A stretch of 64,000 bases of DNA from Flemingiibacterium sp045578725 (GTDB lineage Bacteria; Bacillota; Clostridia; Oscillospirales; CAG-272), in the NCBI GenBank assembly GCA_045578725.1, contig JAZNKS010000044.1, positions 1 to 64,000 on the forward strand, in the 5' to 3' direction. The notes under the pieces are model-generated. The model was not told the origin of the DNA, did no database searches, and saw nothing but the letters and a program-made list of their open reading frames with translations. A program made the position numbers and the translations under genes. Of this stretch, positions 34,093 to 42,205 are shown in pieces; position 1 is the stretch's first letter; every line of letters starts with the position of its first letter.

Positions 34093-34292
34093 TTCGGCAC
34101 CTCCCGATTGAATTATGTCCGTCCGTGCGGCAAATCATCCGCCCGTGCGCACATTCTGATTTGTGACAGCAGCCGCGCCCACATGGCGAACCCGGCCGTG
34201 CCCCGTACCTCCCTCGGTGAAAACGGCCTTTTTTCGTGCGGATCCGCGGCTGAATCTGCGCAAAAAAAGAACCCTCTCGCAGAGGTAAATAT
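34093..34292 (-). other. Long leader of rpmG operon
   Basis: About 200 nt separate the promoter (-10 at 34293-34298) from rpmG. Close to the start point a short stem CCTCT/AGAGG (34273-34285) is followed on the minus strand by GTTC and T7, a weak attenuator candidate. A GGATCC-centred palindrome lies near 34240. I see no open reading frame of interest and no known riboswitch. Confidence 0.45.
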
Positions 34293-34321
34293 ATTTTACC
34301 ACACCCGTTCCGATTTGTCAA
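34293..34321 (-). promoter_or_regulatory. Promoter of rpmG-secE-nusG-rplK-rplA
   Basis: Minus-strand TTGACA (34316-34321), 17 bp, TAAAAT (34293-34298). Confidence 0.8.
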
Positions 34322-34385
34322 GGCTTTTTTCGGATTTTCACCGAAAAAAATTCAAGTTTTTCCGCACCTTTTCGGGATTTTTCAT

Positions 34386-34414
34386 TTGACGGATCGCATA
34401 TTCTGTGATATAAT
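34386..34414 (+). promoter_or_regulatory. Promoter of ygiQ-like gene
   Basis: TTGACG (34386-34391), 17 bp, TATAAT (34409-34414), 36 bp before the ATG. Confidence 0.8.
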
Positions 34415-34450
34415 AGTGACATACCGAAAAAACTACGATTGGAATCCCCT

Positions 34451-36442
34451 ATGAACACCGAATTTCTCCCTCTTCACCGCGCCGATATGGAAGCGCGCGG
34501 CTGGGATCGCCCCGATTTTGTCTATGTCACGGGCGATGCCTATGTCGATCACCCCAGCTTCGGCACCGCCATCATCTCCCGCGTGCTGGAAGCCGAGGGC
34601 TTCCGTGTCGCCATTCTGTCCCAGCCCGACTATAAATCCTGCGATGCCTTCCGGGAATACGGCCGCCCGCGCCTCGGCTTTCTCGTGAGCGCCGGCAACA
34701 TCGACTCGATGGTCGCCCACTATACCGTATGCAAGAAGAAGCGCTCCACCGACTATTATTCCCCCGGCGGCAAAATGGGCCGCCGTCCCGACCGCGCCGT
34801 CATCGTCTACTGCAACCGCATCCGCGAGGCATACGGCGATGTACCGATTATCCTCGGCGGTCTGGAGGCCTCCCTGCGCCGGATGGCTCATTACGATTAC
34901 TGGGACGACAAGGTCCGCCGCAGCATTCTCGTCGATTCCCGCGCCGATCTTCTGACCTATGGCATGGGCGAAAACATCCTCCGCCGCGTCGCACGGCTGC
35001 TCGATAAGGGTGTACCGATCAAAAAGATCCACGATGTCCGCGGAACGGTCTATCTGACCACCCGTGAGGACACCCCACATTTTGAAGTCGCCGGCAGCTG
35101 GGATTATGACGATCTGAAGACCGACAAGCGCCTCTATGCCGAGGCCTTCGGCGTGCAGTACCGCAATACCGATGCCGTCAGCGGCAAAGCAATGGTCGAA
35201 TATTACGACAACAAAATGCTGGTGCAGAATCCGCCGATGCCGCCTCTGGAGCGGGAGGAGCTGGATGCCGTCTACGCACTCCCCTACACCCGCCGGTACC
35301 ATCCCTTCTATGAGGCCGAGGGCGGCGTTCCCGCCATCGCCGAGGTGGAGATGTCCGTCACCCACAACCGCGGATGCTTCGGAGGCTGCAATTTCTGCGC
35401 GCTTGCCTTCCATCAGGGCCGCACCGTGCGCAGCCGCTCCATCGAATCGGTTGTCAAAGAGGCCGAGCAGATCACAAAATCCCCGAATTTCAAGGGCTAC
35501 ATCCATGATATCGGCGGCCCGACCGCCAATTTCCGCTATCCGGCCTGCAAAAAGCAGAAGGAGCACGGAGTCTGTCCGAACCGGAAGTGTCTGGCCCCCA
35601 GGCCCTGCAAGAATCTGATCGCCGATCACAGCGAATACATCGAGCTTCTGCGCCGGGTCGAATCCCTCCCGCGTGTCAAAAAGGTCTTCATCCGTTCCGG
35701 CGTGCGCTTCGACTATGTGCTGGCCGATAAAGATGACAGCTTTTTCAAGAAGCTGGTGCACGATCATGTCAGCGGCCAGCTGAAGGTCGCGCCCGAGCAT
35801 TGCTCCAACAATGTGCTCTCTTATATGGGCAAGCCGGGGATTGAAGCCTTTGAAGCCTTCAAAAAGCGGTATTTCGAGCTGACCAAGAGCTTTGGCAAGG
35901 AGCAGTATCTCGTCCCCTATCTGATGTCCAGCCATCCCGGCAGCACGCTGAAGGATGCCATTGAGCTTGCCTGCTATCTCAAAACCTGGGGCTATTCACC
36001 CGAGCAGGTGCAGGACTTTTATCCGACCCCCGGCACCGCATCCACCGTCATGTATTACACCGGTCTGGATCCGCTGACGATGAAGCCGGTCTACTGCACG
36101 CACGATTACGAGGAAAAGCGAATGCAGCGCGCCCTCCTCCAGTGGAGCCGTCCGGATAACGCTCCGCTGGTCCGCAAGGCGCTCCGCCTTGCCGGCCGCG
36201 AGGATCTGATCGGCTTTTCGCCCGAATGTCTGGTAAGACCCGAGCGCGCAGGCGGACAATCGCAGCCGCGCTCGCAGAAAAGCGATCTCCCGCCGTCCCG
36301 TCGGGAACACCGTCCGGGCAGAGCCGGAGGCGACACCGCCCGGGTCCGTAAGCAGACCGCAGACAAAAAAACCATCCGCCGGGATTCCGACAGCCGCCCA
36401 TCCAAAGGGAAGCCATCCGCTTCCAAAAAGCGCAGCCGCTGA
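34451..36442 (+). CDS. ygiQ: YgiQ family radical SAM protein
   Basis: A 663-residue radical SAM enzyme of the UPF0313/YgiQ family, reaction unknown. An N-terminal domain (FVYVTGDAYVDHPSFGTAII) resembles B12-binding-like folds. The 4Fe-4S cluster motif is CFGGCNFCAL near residue 310, with two more Cys-rich segments (YPACKKQKEHGVCPNRKC, APRPC). The last 65 residues are Arg/Lys/Ser-rich and disordered-looking, perhaps for RNA contact. The ATG at 34451 is chosen over an in-frame TTG 12 bp upstream; the ribosome site is weak. It is a single gene. Confidence 0.9.
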   Translation: MNTEFLPLHRADMEARGWDRPDFVYVTGDAYVDHPSFGTAIISRVLEAEGFRVAILSQPDYKSCDAFREYGRPRLGFLVSAGNIDSMVAHYTVCKKKRSTDYYSPGGKMGRRPDRAVIVYCNRIREAYGDVPIILGGLEASLRRMAHYDYWDDKVRRSILVDSRADLLTYGMGENILRRVARLLDKGVPIKKIHDVRGTVYLTTREDTPHFEVAGSWDYDDLKTDKRLYAEAFGVQYRNTDAVSGKAMVEYYDNKMLVQNPPMPPLEREELDAVYALPYTRRYHPFYEAEGGVPAIAEVEMSVTHNRGCFGGCNFCALAFHQGRTVRSRSIESVVKEAEQITKSPNFKGYIHDIGGPTANFRYPACKKQKEHGVCPNRKCLAPRPCKNLIADHSEYIELLRRVESLPRVKKVFIRSGVRFDYVLADKDDSFFKKLVHDHVSGQLKVAPEHCSNNVLSYMGKPGIEAFEAFKKRYFELTKSFGKEQYLVPYLMSSHPGSTLKDAIELACYLKTWGYSPEQVQDFYPTPGTASTVMYYTGLDPLTMKPVYCTHDYEEKRMQRALLQWSRPDNAPLVRKALRLAGREDLIGFSPECLVRPERAGGQSQPRSQKSDLPPSRREHRPGRAGGDTARVRKQTADKKTIRRDSDSRPSKGKPSASKKRSR

Positions 36443-36481
36443 CAGCAACATTACATTTATCTTACAAAACCCGCAACCCTC

Positions 36482-36510
36482 TTGAACTCCGTCCGGTTTT
36501 CGTGTATTAT
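36482..36510 (+). promoter_or_regulatory. Promoter of ireB-ribF-dac operon
   Basis: TTGAAC (36482-36487), 17 bp, TATTAT (36505-36510). A small GCGGT/ACCGC hairpin (36535-36551) lies in the leader. Confidence 0.7.
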
Positions 36511-36575
36511 ATAGTCAGTAAGTTATCACCCGAGGCGGTTTTCAATACCGCTATCTTTGGAAAGGATTGATTCAG

Positions 36576-36863
36576 ATGCCGTTATCCACCGTTGACAAGC
36601 AGGCACAGGTTTCGCCGGACAAGAGCAAGACGATCACCTTCACCGTCCGTGACGAAAAAGAAGATGAAATGCAGCGCACACTTTGCACCATATACGAAGC
36701 TCTGCGCGAAAAAGGCTATAATCCGGTCAACCAGATTGTCGGCTATATCCTCTCCGAGGACCCTACCTATATCACCAACTACAAGAATGCCCGCAGCCTG
36801 ATCCGCCGTATCGACCGGGATGAGCTGCTCAACACCCTTGTAAAGAATTACCTCGGTGTCTGA
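36576..36863 (+). CDS. ireB: IreB family regulatory phosphoprotein (UPF0297)
   Basis: A 95-residue protein with the conserved core KTITFTVRDEKEDEMQRTL, YEALREKGYNPVNQIVGYIL and RDELLNTLVKNYL. In Enterococcus the homologue is phosphorylated by the PASTA kinase IreK and affects cephalosporin resistance (established there). The ATG follows AAAGGA by nine bases; an in-frame TTG touching the ribosome site is rejected. Its stop overlaps ribF (TGATG). The usual partners ruvX and DUF1292 are not adjacent. Confidence 0.93.
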   Translation: MPLSTVDKQAQVSPDKSKTITFTVRDEKEDEMQRTLCTIYEALREKGYNPVNQIVGYILSEDPTYITNYKNARSLIRRIDRDELLNTLVKNYLGV

Positions 36864-37798
36864 TGGAAGTATATGATCTTCACACAATGAAGCGGGAGGA
36901 GGGCGTATGCTCTCCTCTTTCTGCCGCTCTCGGAACCTTTGACGGCGTCCATGCCGGCCATGCACAGCTGATCACCCGTGCCGTCGAATATGCCGCCGCT
37001 CATGCCGGCGAAGGGGTAAAATCCGCCGTCTGGACCTTCTCCGACAGTCTGCCTCCGGGCAAGCCCGGCATGAAGCCGATCACCGGAACAAAGGAAAAGC
37101 TTGAGCTTTTTGCTTCCCTCGGCGTCGATTATGCGATTCTGGAGGATTTCTCCCGTGTGCGCGACTACACACCGGAACGTTTTGTCCGCGAGATTCTGAT
37201 CGGGCAGTGCCGCACCGTCTGTGCCGTCTGCGGCTTCAATTTCCGGTTCGGCCAAAACGGAAGCGGCGACTGCGATACCCTGACACAGCTCATGAGCTCC
37301 GCCGGCCGCTGCATCGTCCTGCCGCCCTATTATCTGGACGGCCGCCTGGTCAGCTCCAGCGCAATCCGCCTTTTAGTGGAAAACGGCGATATGGAGCAGG
37401 CCGCGCGCTTCCTGGGCCGTCCGTTTTCCATCGAATTTCCCGTTGTCCACGGCAAGGAGCTTGGCCGTACGATCGGGATTCCCACCATCAATCAGAATTT
37501 TCCCGACGGACATCTCATCCCCGCCCGGGGCATCTACGCCTGCACGGTTGATATCGCCGGTGATCCCTTTCTCGGCGTTGCCAATATTGGCGTGCGTCCG
37601 ACCGTCGAGGGGGAGGGTGCATCCGTCAACTGCGAAACCCACATCATCCATTACAACGGCTGGCTTTACGGCAAAAGCATCAAGGTTTCCTTCCACAAGC
37701 GTCTGCGCGGCGAAATCCGCTTTTCGGGCATCGATGCCCTGCGCGCGCAGATCGAGCACGATATCGCCGATACGCTGGACTATTTTTCCGACAAATGA
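36863..37798 (+). CDS. ribF: Bifunctional riboflavin kinase/FAD synthetase
   Basis: A 311-residue enzyme converting riboflavin to FMN and then FAD. The N-terminal adenylyltransferase domain has GTFDGVHAGHAQLI; SSSAIRLLVENGDMEQAARFLGRPF closes that domain. The C-terminal flavokinase domain has GRTIGIPTIN, GIYACTVDIAG, GVANIGVRPTV and FHKRLRGEIRF. Both active sites look complete. The start overlaps ireB by one base, and its last bases run into the dac gene region. Confidence 0.93.
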   Translation: MEVYDLHTMKREEGVCSPLSAALGTFDGVHAGHAQLITRAVEYAAAHAGEGVKSAVWTFSDSLPPGKPGMKPITGTKEKLELFASLGVDYAILEDFSRVRDYTPERFVREILIGQCRTVCAVCGFNFRFGQNGSGDCDTLTQLMSSAGRCIVLPPYYLDGRLVSSSAIRLLVENGDMEQAARFLGRPFSIEFPVVHGKELGRTIGIPTINQNFPDGHLIPARGIYACTVDIAGDPFLGVANIGVRPTVEGEGASVNCETHIIHYNGWLYGKSIKVSFHKRLRGEIRFSGIDALRAQIEHDIADTLDYFSDK

Positions 37799-37806
37799 GG
37801 CCCGCG

Positions 37807-39231
37807 ATGAAAAAACGCTCCATCCTTTCTCTTTGGCTGGCATCCGTATGCCTGCTGCTCGGCACCCTCGGTGTACTGCCGATCCATGCCGAAGCGCCGG
37901 ACAGCACCCCGCCGGCAATTGATCGCGCCAATGCGGCGTGTGTCTATAATATTGAAAACGACCGTGTCATCTTCGGCAAGAACGCGGAGGAAACCATCTA
38001 TCCCGCCTCCACGGTCAAGCTGATGACCGCTATCCTCGCCGTGGAAGCCTTCGGCGACGATCTTGACCGGGAAATTACCGTTCCCAGCGCCGCCGTCGCC
38101 TATGTGCAGGGCAACAATATCGCCTTGAAGCGCAACGAGGTCATCACCGTGGAGGAGCTTCTCTATGCGCTGATCTGCGGCGGTGCCAACGATGCCGCCA
38201 ATGTTTTCGCCATCGAAATCGCCGGCGGTATTGAGGAGTTCGCGGTTTTGATGAACGAAAAGGCCCGTGAAATCGGCGCGATGAATACCTTCTACACCAA
38301 CCCGACCGGCATCCACGATCCGCTCATGACAACAACGGCGGCCGATACCGCCAAAATCGCCGCCTATGCCTACGAGCTGGATCCTATCGCCGACATGGCA
38401 TCGGTGGAGAAGCGGGTCATCGAGCCGACCAATAAGCAGAAGCGCCGGACTGTCTTCAATAAGAACTACTATTTCTCCTCGCTGATCGAATACAAGTATC
38501 TCTGGTCGGTGCCCCGCGGCATGAATGCCGGCTATACAGCCGAGGGCGGCTACTGCATCGCCACCGCCGCCGTCCGCGACGGCCTGACCTATATCGTCAC
38601 CGTCATGGGGGCCGAGGCTACCGAGGAATCGATCTATTCCTACACACACGCCGCCGAGCTGATCAACTGGGCGCTGAAAAACTGGGGATATGTCAAGGTT
38701 CTGACCACCTCGAATATGATCTGCGAGGTTCCGGTCCGCCTCTCCAGCAAGGTCGATTACGTCACGCTTTTCCCATCCGAGAACATCGAGCTGTTCCTGC
38801 CGCTGGATGTGGATGTTGCCTCCGATGTTGTCCTTGATTGGGCGCTGGATGTGGATTCCTTCACCGCGCCGGTACAGGAGGGAGCCGTCGGCGGCCATCT
38901 CACCGTCACCTTTGACGGCCAGAATCTCGGCACCTTCGATCTGGTCACCCGCAACAGCGTCAGCCGGAACAACGTGCTGTATGTGCTGGATCTGCTGAAG
39001 GATATGACCCGGACCCCGACCTTCCGCATGATTATCACGGCCGCCGTGATCGCCGTCCTTGCGTATCTCGTTATCCTGATTCTGCTGGTCATCATCCGCT
39101 ACCGCCGCCGGATGCCAAAGCGCCGTCCCGCCGCCAAACGCCCGGCTATCTCCTCGCAGACCCGTCCAAGTCCGCAGGGCCGGACACAAAGCCGTCCGAA
39201 TCCGCAGCAAAATTTCCGTAATCGGAAATAA
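37807..39231 (+). CDS. DacF-like D-alanyl-D-alanine carboxypeptidase, possibly inactive
   Basis: A 474-residue exported penicillin-binding-protein fold with a signal peptide (about 1-29, ending IHAEA), a serine-peptidase domain and a C-terminal membrane anchor (MIITAAVIAVLAYLVILILL) with a basic tail. The catalytic SxxK is present (STVK, Ser68). The second motif SxN reads GAN (CGGANDAAN), and the third, normally KTG, reads NAG (MNAGYTAEGGY). Two of three catalytic motifs are therefore altered, so it may be a non-catalytic cell-wall protein. The start at 37807 follows GAGG; an ATG 12 bp earlier overlaps ribF and is less likely. Confidence 0.85.
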   Translation: MKKRSILSLWLASVCLLLGTLGVLPIHAEAPDSTPPAIDRANAACVYNIENDRVIFGKNAEETIYPASTVKLMTAILAVEAFGDDLDREITVPSAAVAYVQGNNIALKRNEVITVEELLYALICGGANDAANVFAIEIAGGIEEFAVLMNEKAREIGAMNTFYTNPTGIHDPLMTTTAADTAKIAAYAYELDPIADMASVEKRVIEPTNKQKRRTVFNKNYYFSSLIEYKYLWSVPRGMNAGYTAEGGYCIATAAVRDGLTYIVTVMGAEATEESIYSYTHAAELINWALKNWGYVKVLTTSNMICEVPVRLSSKVDYVTLFPSENIELFLPLDVDVASDVVLDWALDVDSFTAPVQEGAVGGHLTVTFDGQNLGTFDLVTRNSVSRNNVLYVLDLLKDMTRTPTFRMIITAAVIAVLAYLVILILLVIIRYRRRMPKRRPAAKRPAISSQTRPSPQGRTQSRPNPQQNFRNRK

Positions 39232-39325
39232 TCGGGAACTTTTTCCCGCCGCGCAGCGTCCAATAAAAACAGAGTCCCCTGACAGACCAGAATTCAGCAC
39301 AGATTGCAGAAACGGATGTGTCCTC

Positions 39326-39454
39326 ATGTTTTTTTTGACCGATGCGCTTACCTCCCCGCCCACCTTCGACAGCTTCACGCTGTCCGCCTTTACGCTGCTT
39401 GCCGCCATCGTAGCGCTGTTTGTTGTGATGCGCCGTCATCTGCACCGCAAATAA
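39326..39454 (+). CDS. Small single-span membrane peptide (hypothetical)
   Basis: A 42-residue frame starting MFFLTDALTSPPTFDSF, continuing with a hydrophobic helix (LSAFTLLAAIVALFVVM) and ending in a basic RRHLHRK tail: a good N-out, C-in one-span peptide. The ribosome site is weak (GGATGTG). It fills the gap between the dac gene and a terminator, which favours it being real, but no family is recognised. Confidence 0.4.
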   Translation: MFFLTDALTSPPTFDSFTLSAFTLLAAIVALFVVMRRHLHRK

Positions 39455-39460
39455 TAAACA

Positions 39461-39509
39461 AATCCATTCCGCACCGGCCGTACTGTGCCGCCTGCGGAAT
39501 GGATTTTTT
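39461..39509. terminator. Terminator between small ORF and propeller gene
   Basis: Arms AATCCATTCCGCA (39461-39473) and TGCGGAATGGATT (39493-39505) with T6 on the plus strand and an A-rich side that serves the convergent gene. Confidence 0.85.
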
Positions 39510-39511
39510 AT

Positions 39512-40516
39512 TCAGATTTTATCGAAGCTGCCGTCTTCTCTCATGCGATAGAGCGAAACCGTGCTGGAAAAGACCGTTCCCGCCTCTGTTTTTGCGGCAT
39601 GGGCATCGGAGAAATAGAAGCAGCCCTCCCCCAGCGCAATCATGCCGGTTGATCCGAGCCCAAAGCGGCTTCCGCGGATCCCCGTTTCAGGATCCTGCTC
39701 ACCGATCTCGGCCAGCGGCAGATAATTGTGCTCCCCTCGTTCCGCCCTCCAGTCAATGAAGTACATCGGATAATTGGGGAAATGCTTCTTGCTTCCGCGG
39801 TAGACTGCGGCCAGAAGATAACCGGTTGCCGGATCGTACTCCAGATTCTGAATTCCGTACCGTGTATTTCCGGTGCGGACAAACAGCTTTTCAAGGCAGC
39901 GGATGCCCGGTGCCGGATCCGAAAGATCCAGCTTGCCGAAATACGGTTCGATCGCCTTCGGATCAAAGGAGAGCAGGACCTGATCGTCATTATCGTCCCG
40001 TTCCTCATCCCCGTAGATGCCGTAAGCAATCAGCATCCGGTCCGATCCGTCGGTGCAGGGCGCAAAGGTGATGCCGTCAATACCGCTGCAGCCGTGGCGA
40101 TGGCTCAGCCGGCAATAAGTCCAGCTGTAATCCTCGCAGACATCCTCCAGCTTGATGACCTCCATCACCTCGGAGGCATCCATCCGCTCGCGCGTGATTT
40201 TATCGCACGCAAAACGAGCCGCATAAAAGGTATCCGGATTGCTCACGCCGCCCGTAGAGGCCAGGATTTCTTTGCCGATGGCATCGTTTTTGTATTCCAG
40301 GGATCCCCAGATATAGCCGCCGTATGCAGCAAGGCATCCGAGATGCCCGCACAGCCCCGTCACGCTTCCGAGCACATGGCCGTCAAAATCGGTTTTGACA
40401 AGCATCGTGGTGAAGGAGAAGTACATACACGCGCCATCAATGGCAATGCCCTGACAATGACCGACATCTGCGAAGGTTCCCGATTCAATTTGCCGGGGCA
40501 GCTTGCTTGCATCCAT
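39512..40516 (-). CDS. Beta-propeller-like hypothetical protein
   Basis: A 334-residue soluble protein, no signal peptide. Repeated short beta stretches with glycines (HCQGIAIDGACMYFSFT, LVKTDFDGHVLGSV, GIQNLEYDPATGYLLAAVY, GLGSTGMIALGEGCFYFSD) suggest a six- or seven-bladed propeller. A Cys-His-rich patch (RLSHRHGCSGIDGITFAPC) lies in the middle. No catalytic family is recognised. It begins 6 bp after the DUF1667 gene behind GAGGGGGTG, as last gene of the MurR-headed operon. Confidence 0.7.
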   Translation of the reverse strand: MDASKLPRQIESGTFADVGHCQGIAIDGACMYFSFTTMLVKTDFDGHVLGSVTGLCGHLGCLAAYGGYIWGSLEYKNDAIGKEILASTGGVSNPDTFYAARFACDKITRERMDASEVMEVIKLEDVCEDYSWTYCRLSHRHGCSGIDGITFAPCTDGSDRMLIAYGIYGDEERDDNDDQVLLSFDPKAIEPYFGKLDLSDPAPGIRCLEKLFVRTGNTRYGIQNLEYDPATGYLLAAVYRGSKKHFPNYPMYFIDWRAERGEHNYLPLAEIGEQDPETGIRGSRFGLGSTGMIALGEGCFYFSDAHAAKTEAGTVFSSTVSLYRMREDGSFDKI

Positions 40517-40522
40517 GCGGTG

Positions 40523-40897
40523 TCACCCCCTCGCGACCGTCTTGCAGGCGATCAGGCGGATTCCCTTTTCCACGAAATTCTCGCAGACAACATCCCCCAT
40601 TTTCACCGGTGCCTCGGCCGTGATGGCATTGAGCTGTTCGATGGCTTCAAAGAGCTTTTCCTTGGGAATCGGCGCATCGGTGCGCACCGGAAGGAATTTT
40701 TCGCCGGCCGCGCCGTTCAGACGGACCGTGGAGGTCAGCGTACGGGTGGGATGCGTGCATTCGGTGACGGCATAATCATGGCCGCGCTTGCAGGTATTAC
40801 CGGTGATTTCCACCACCTTGCCCTGCTCGTCCAGTACAACCTCCAGCGCACAACCGATCGGGCATACGATGCAGGTCATCGATCTCGTGGTACTCAT
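40523..40897 (-). CDS. DUF1667 protein (GlpA/GlpB-associated cysteine protein)
   Basis: A 124-residue protein with conserved cysteines in CIVCPIGCALEV and GNTCKRGHDYA, which could hold an Fe-S cluster or zinc. DUF1667 genes regularly follow a pair of FAD oxidoreductases related to anaerobic glycerol-3-phosphate dehydrogenase, and may replace GlpC as electron acceptor (inference from context). Start overlaps the upstream oxidoreductase by 4 bp. Confidence 0.88.
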   Translation of the reverse strand: MSTTRSMTCIVCPIGCALEVVLDEQGKVVEITGNTCKRGHDYAVTECTHPTRTLTSTVRLNGAAGEKFLPVRTDAPIPKEKLFEAIEQLNAITAEAPVKMGDVVCENFVEKGIRLIACKTVARG

Positions 40898-42192
40898 TTT
40901 GCTTCCTCCCCGCTCTTCACAAGCGTAATTTCAATATCGCCGTCCATGGACAGAAGACGGGCACACTCTTCTTTGTTCAGCGTGATGGATTCCATCTCAC
41001 CGGGGGCAACCGCACGCTTTGATACGGATTTGAGCGTCTGATTGCCGCGGCGAAGCTCCAGCTTGACCTTCTTGTAGATGTTATCGACGCGGAAGAAGAA
41101 CTTCAGCTCCTCGGGAGCCTCGGATCCGCAGTCCAGCCGCTGGGGAACCGTATAACGGACACCGCCCGTCGCACGGCAGGCAACGGAATACTCGCCCACG
41201 GTAATGGCACCGCGGACATAATCGGCCGCCGAACGGCCTGCTGTATAGGCTTCCTTCGTGACAAAGTCAACCAGATCGTGAACATGAAGCGCGTTGCCGC
41301 AGGCAAAGATACCGGGCACGCTGGTTTCGTTGTACTGATTGACAACCGCACCGCCGGTCACACGGTCAAGCAGAATGCCCGCAGACTTTGCCAGCTCATT
41401 TTCGGGAATCAGGCCGACCGACAGAAGCAGGGTATCGCACTCGACCACCTCTTCGGTGCCGGGAATCGGACGGCGGTTTTCATCGACCTTGCTGATAACA
41501 ACCGCTTCCACGCGGTCCTTGCCGCGGATTTCGGTGACAGTATGGGAGAGATAGAGCGGAATGCCGAAATCGTCCAGACATTGGGCAATGTTCCGCGCCA
41601 GGCCGCCCGAATAGGGCATCAGCTCGCAGACACGGAGAACCTTCGCGCCCTCCAGCGTCATGCGGCGGGCCATAATCAGGCCGATATCGCCCGAGCCGAG
41701 GATAACAACCCGCTTGCCGGGCATATAGCCTTCGATATTGACATAGCGCTGTGCGGTACCGGCCGAATAGATGCCGGCGGGACGGGTTCCGGGAATGTTG
41801 AGTGCGCCGCGTGTCCGCTCACGGCAGCCCGTGCAGAGGACAACCGCGCCGGCCTTCATGCGGACAAAGCCCATCGCCGGGGATACAAAGGTGACAATCC
41901 GGTCATCGGAAACGGACAGAACCATCGAATCGGTCACATAGCCGATTCCCGCCTCCAGCACCTGATCGATAAAGCGGCCGGAATATTCGGGGCCGGAAAG
42001 CTCCTCGCCGAACATATGCAGGCCGAAGCCGGCATGAATGCACTGATTGAGAATGCCGCCGAGCTCACGGTCGCGCTCGATAATCAGAATATCGTCGGGC
42101 GCGATGCCGGCGCGGTTGGCTTCCAGAGCTGCCGCAAGTCCAGCCGGGCCGCCGCCCACGATAACCAGCTTTTTTTCCATATCAAAATTCAT
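40894..42192 (-). CDS. NAD(P)/FAD-dependent oxidoreductase (GlpB-like partner)
   Basis: A 432-residue flavoprotein of the pyridine-nucleotide-disulfide fold. The FAD site is LVIVGGGPAGLAAALEANRAG at the N-terminus; the NAD site is RVVILGSGDIGLIMARRM near 165; the second FAD motif is GIFACGNALHVHDLVD near 300. A CTGCRER motif may be redox active. It lies between the GlpA-like gene and DUF1667, the arrangement of the clostridial glycerol-3-phosphate or 2-hydroxyacid dehydrogenase complex. AAGGAGG precedes the ATG. Confidence 0.88.
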   Translation of the reverse strand: MNFDMEKKLVIVGGGPAGLAAALEANRAGIAPDDILIIERDRELGGILNQCIHAGFGLHMFGEELSGPEYSGRFIDQVLEAGIGYVTDSMVLSVSDDRIVTFVSPAMGFVRMKAGAVVLCTGCRERTRGALNIPGTRPAGIYSAGTAQRYVNIEGYMPGKRVVILGSGDIGLIMARRMTLEGAKVLRVCELMPYSGGLARNIAQCLDDFGIPLYLSHTVTEIRGKDRVEAVVISKVDENRRPIPGTEEVVECDTLLLSVGLIPENELAKSAGILLDRVTGGAVVNQYNETSVPGIFACGNALHVHDLVDFVTKEAYTAGRSAADYVRGAITVGEYSVACRATGGVRYTVPQRLDCGSEAPEELKFFFRVDNIYKKVKLELRRGNQTLKSVSKRAVAPGEMESITLNKEECARLLSMDGDIEITLVKSGEEAK

Positions 42193-42205
42193 TTGTCTGT
42201 CCTCC

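Noticed and set aside
34093..34292. Structured RNA gene or riboswitch in the rpmG leader
   Set aside because: Only short, unrelated stems are visible and no known riboswitch core is recognised.
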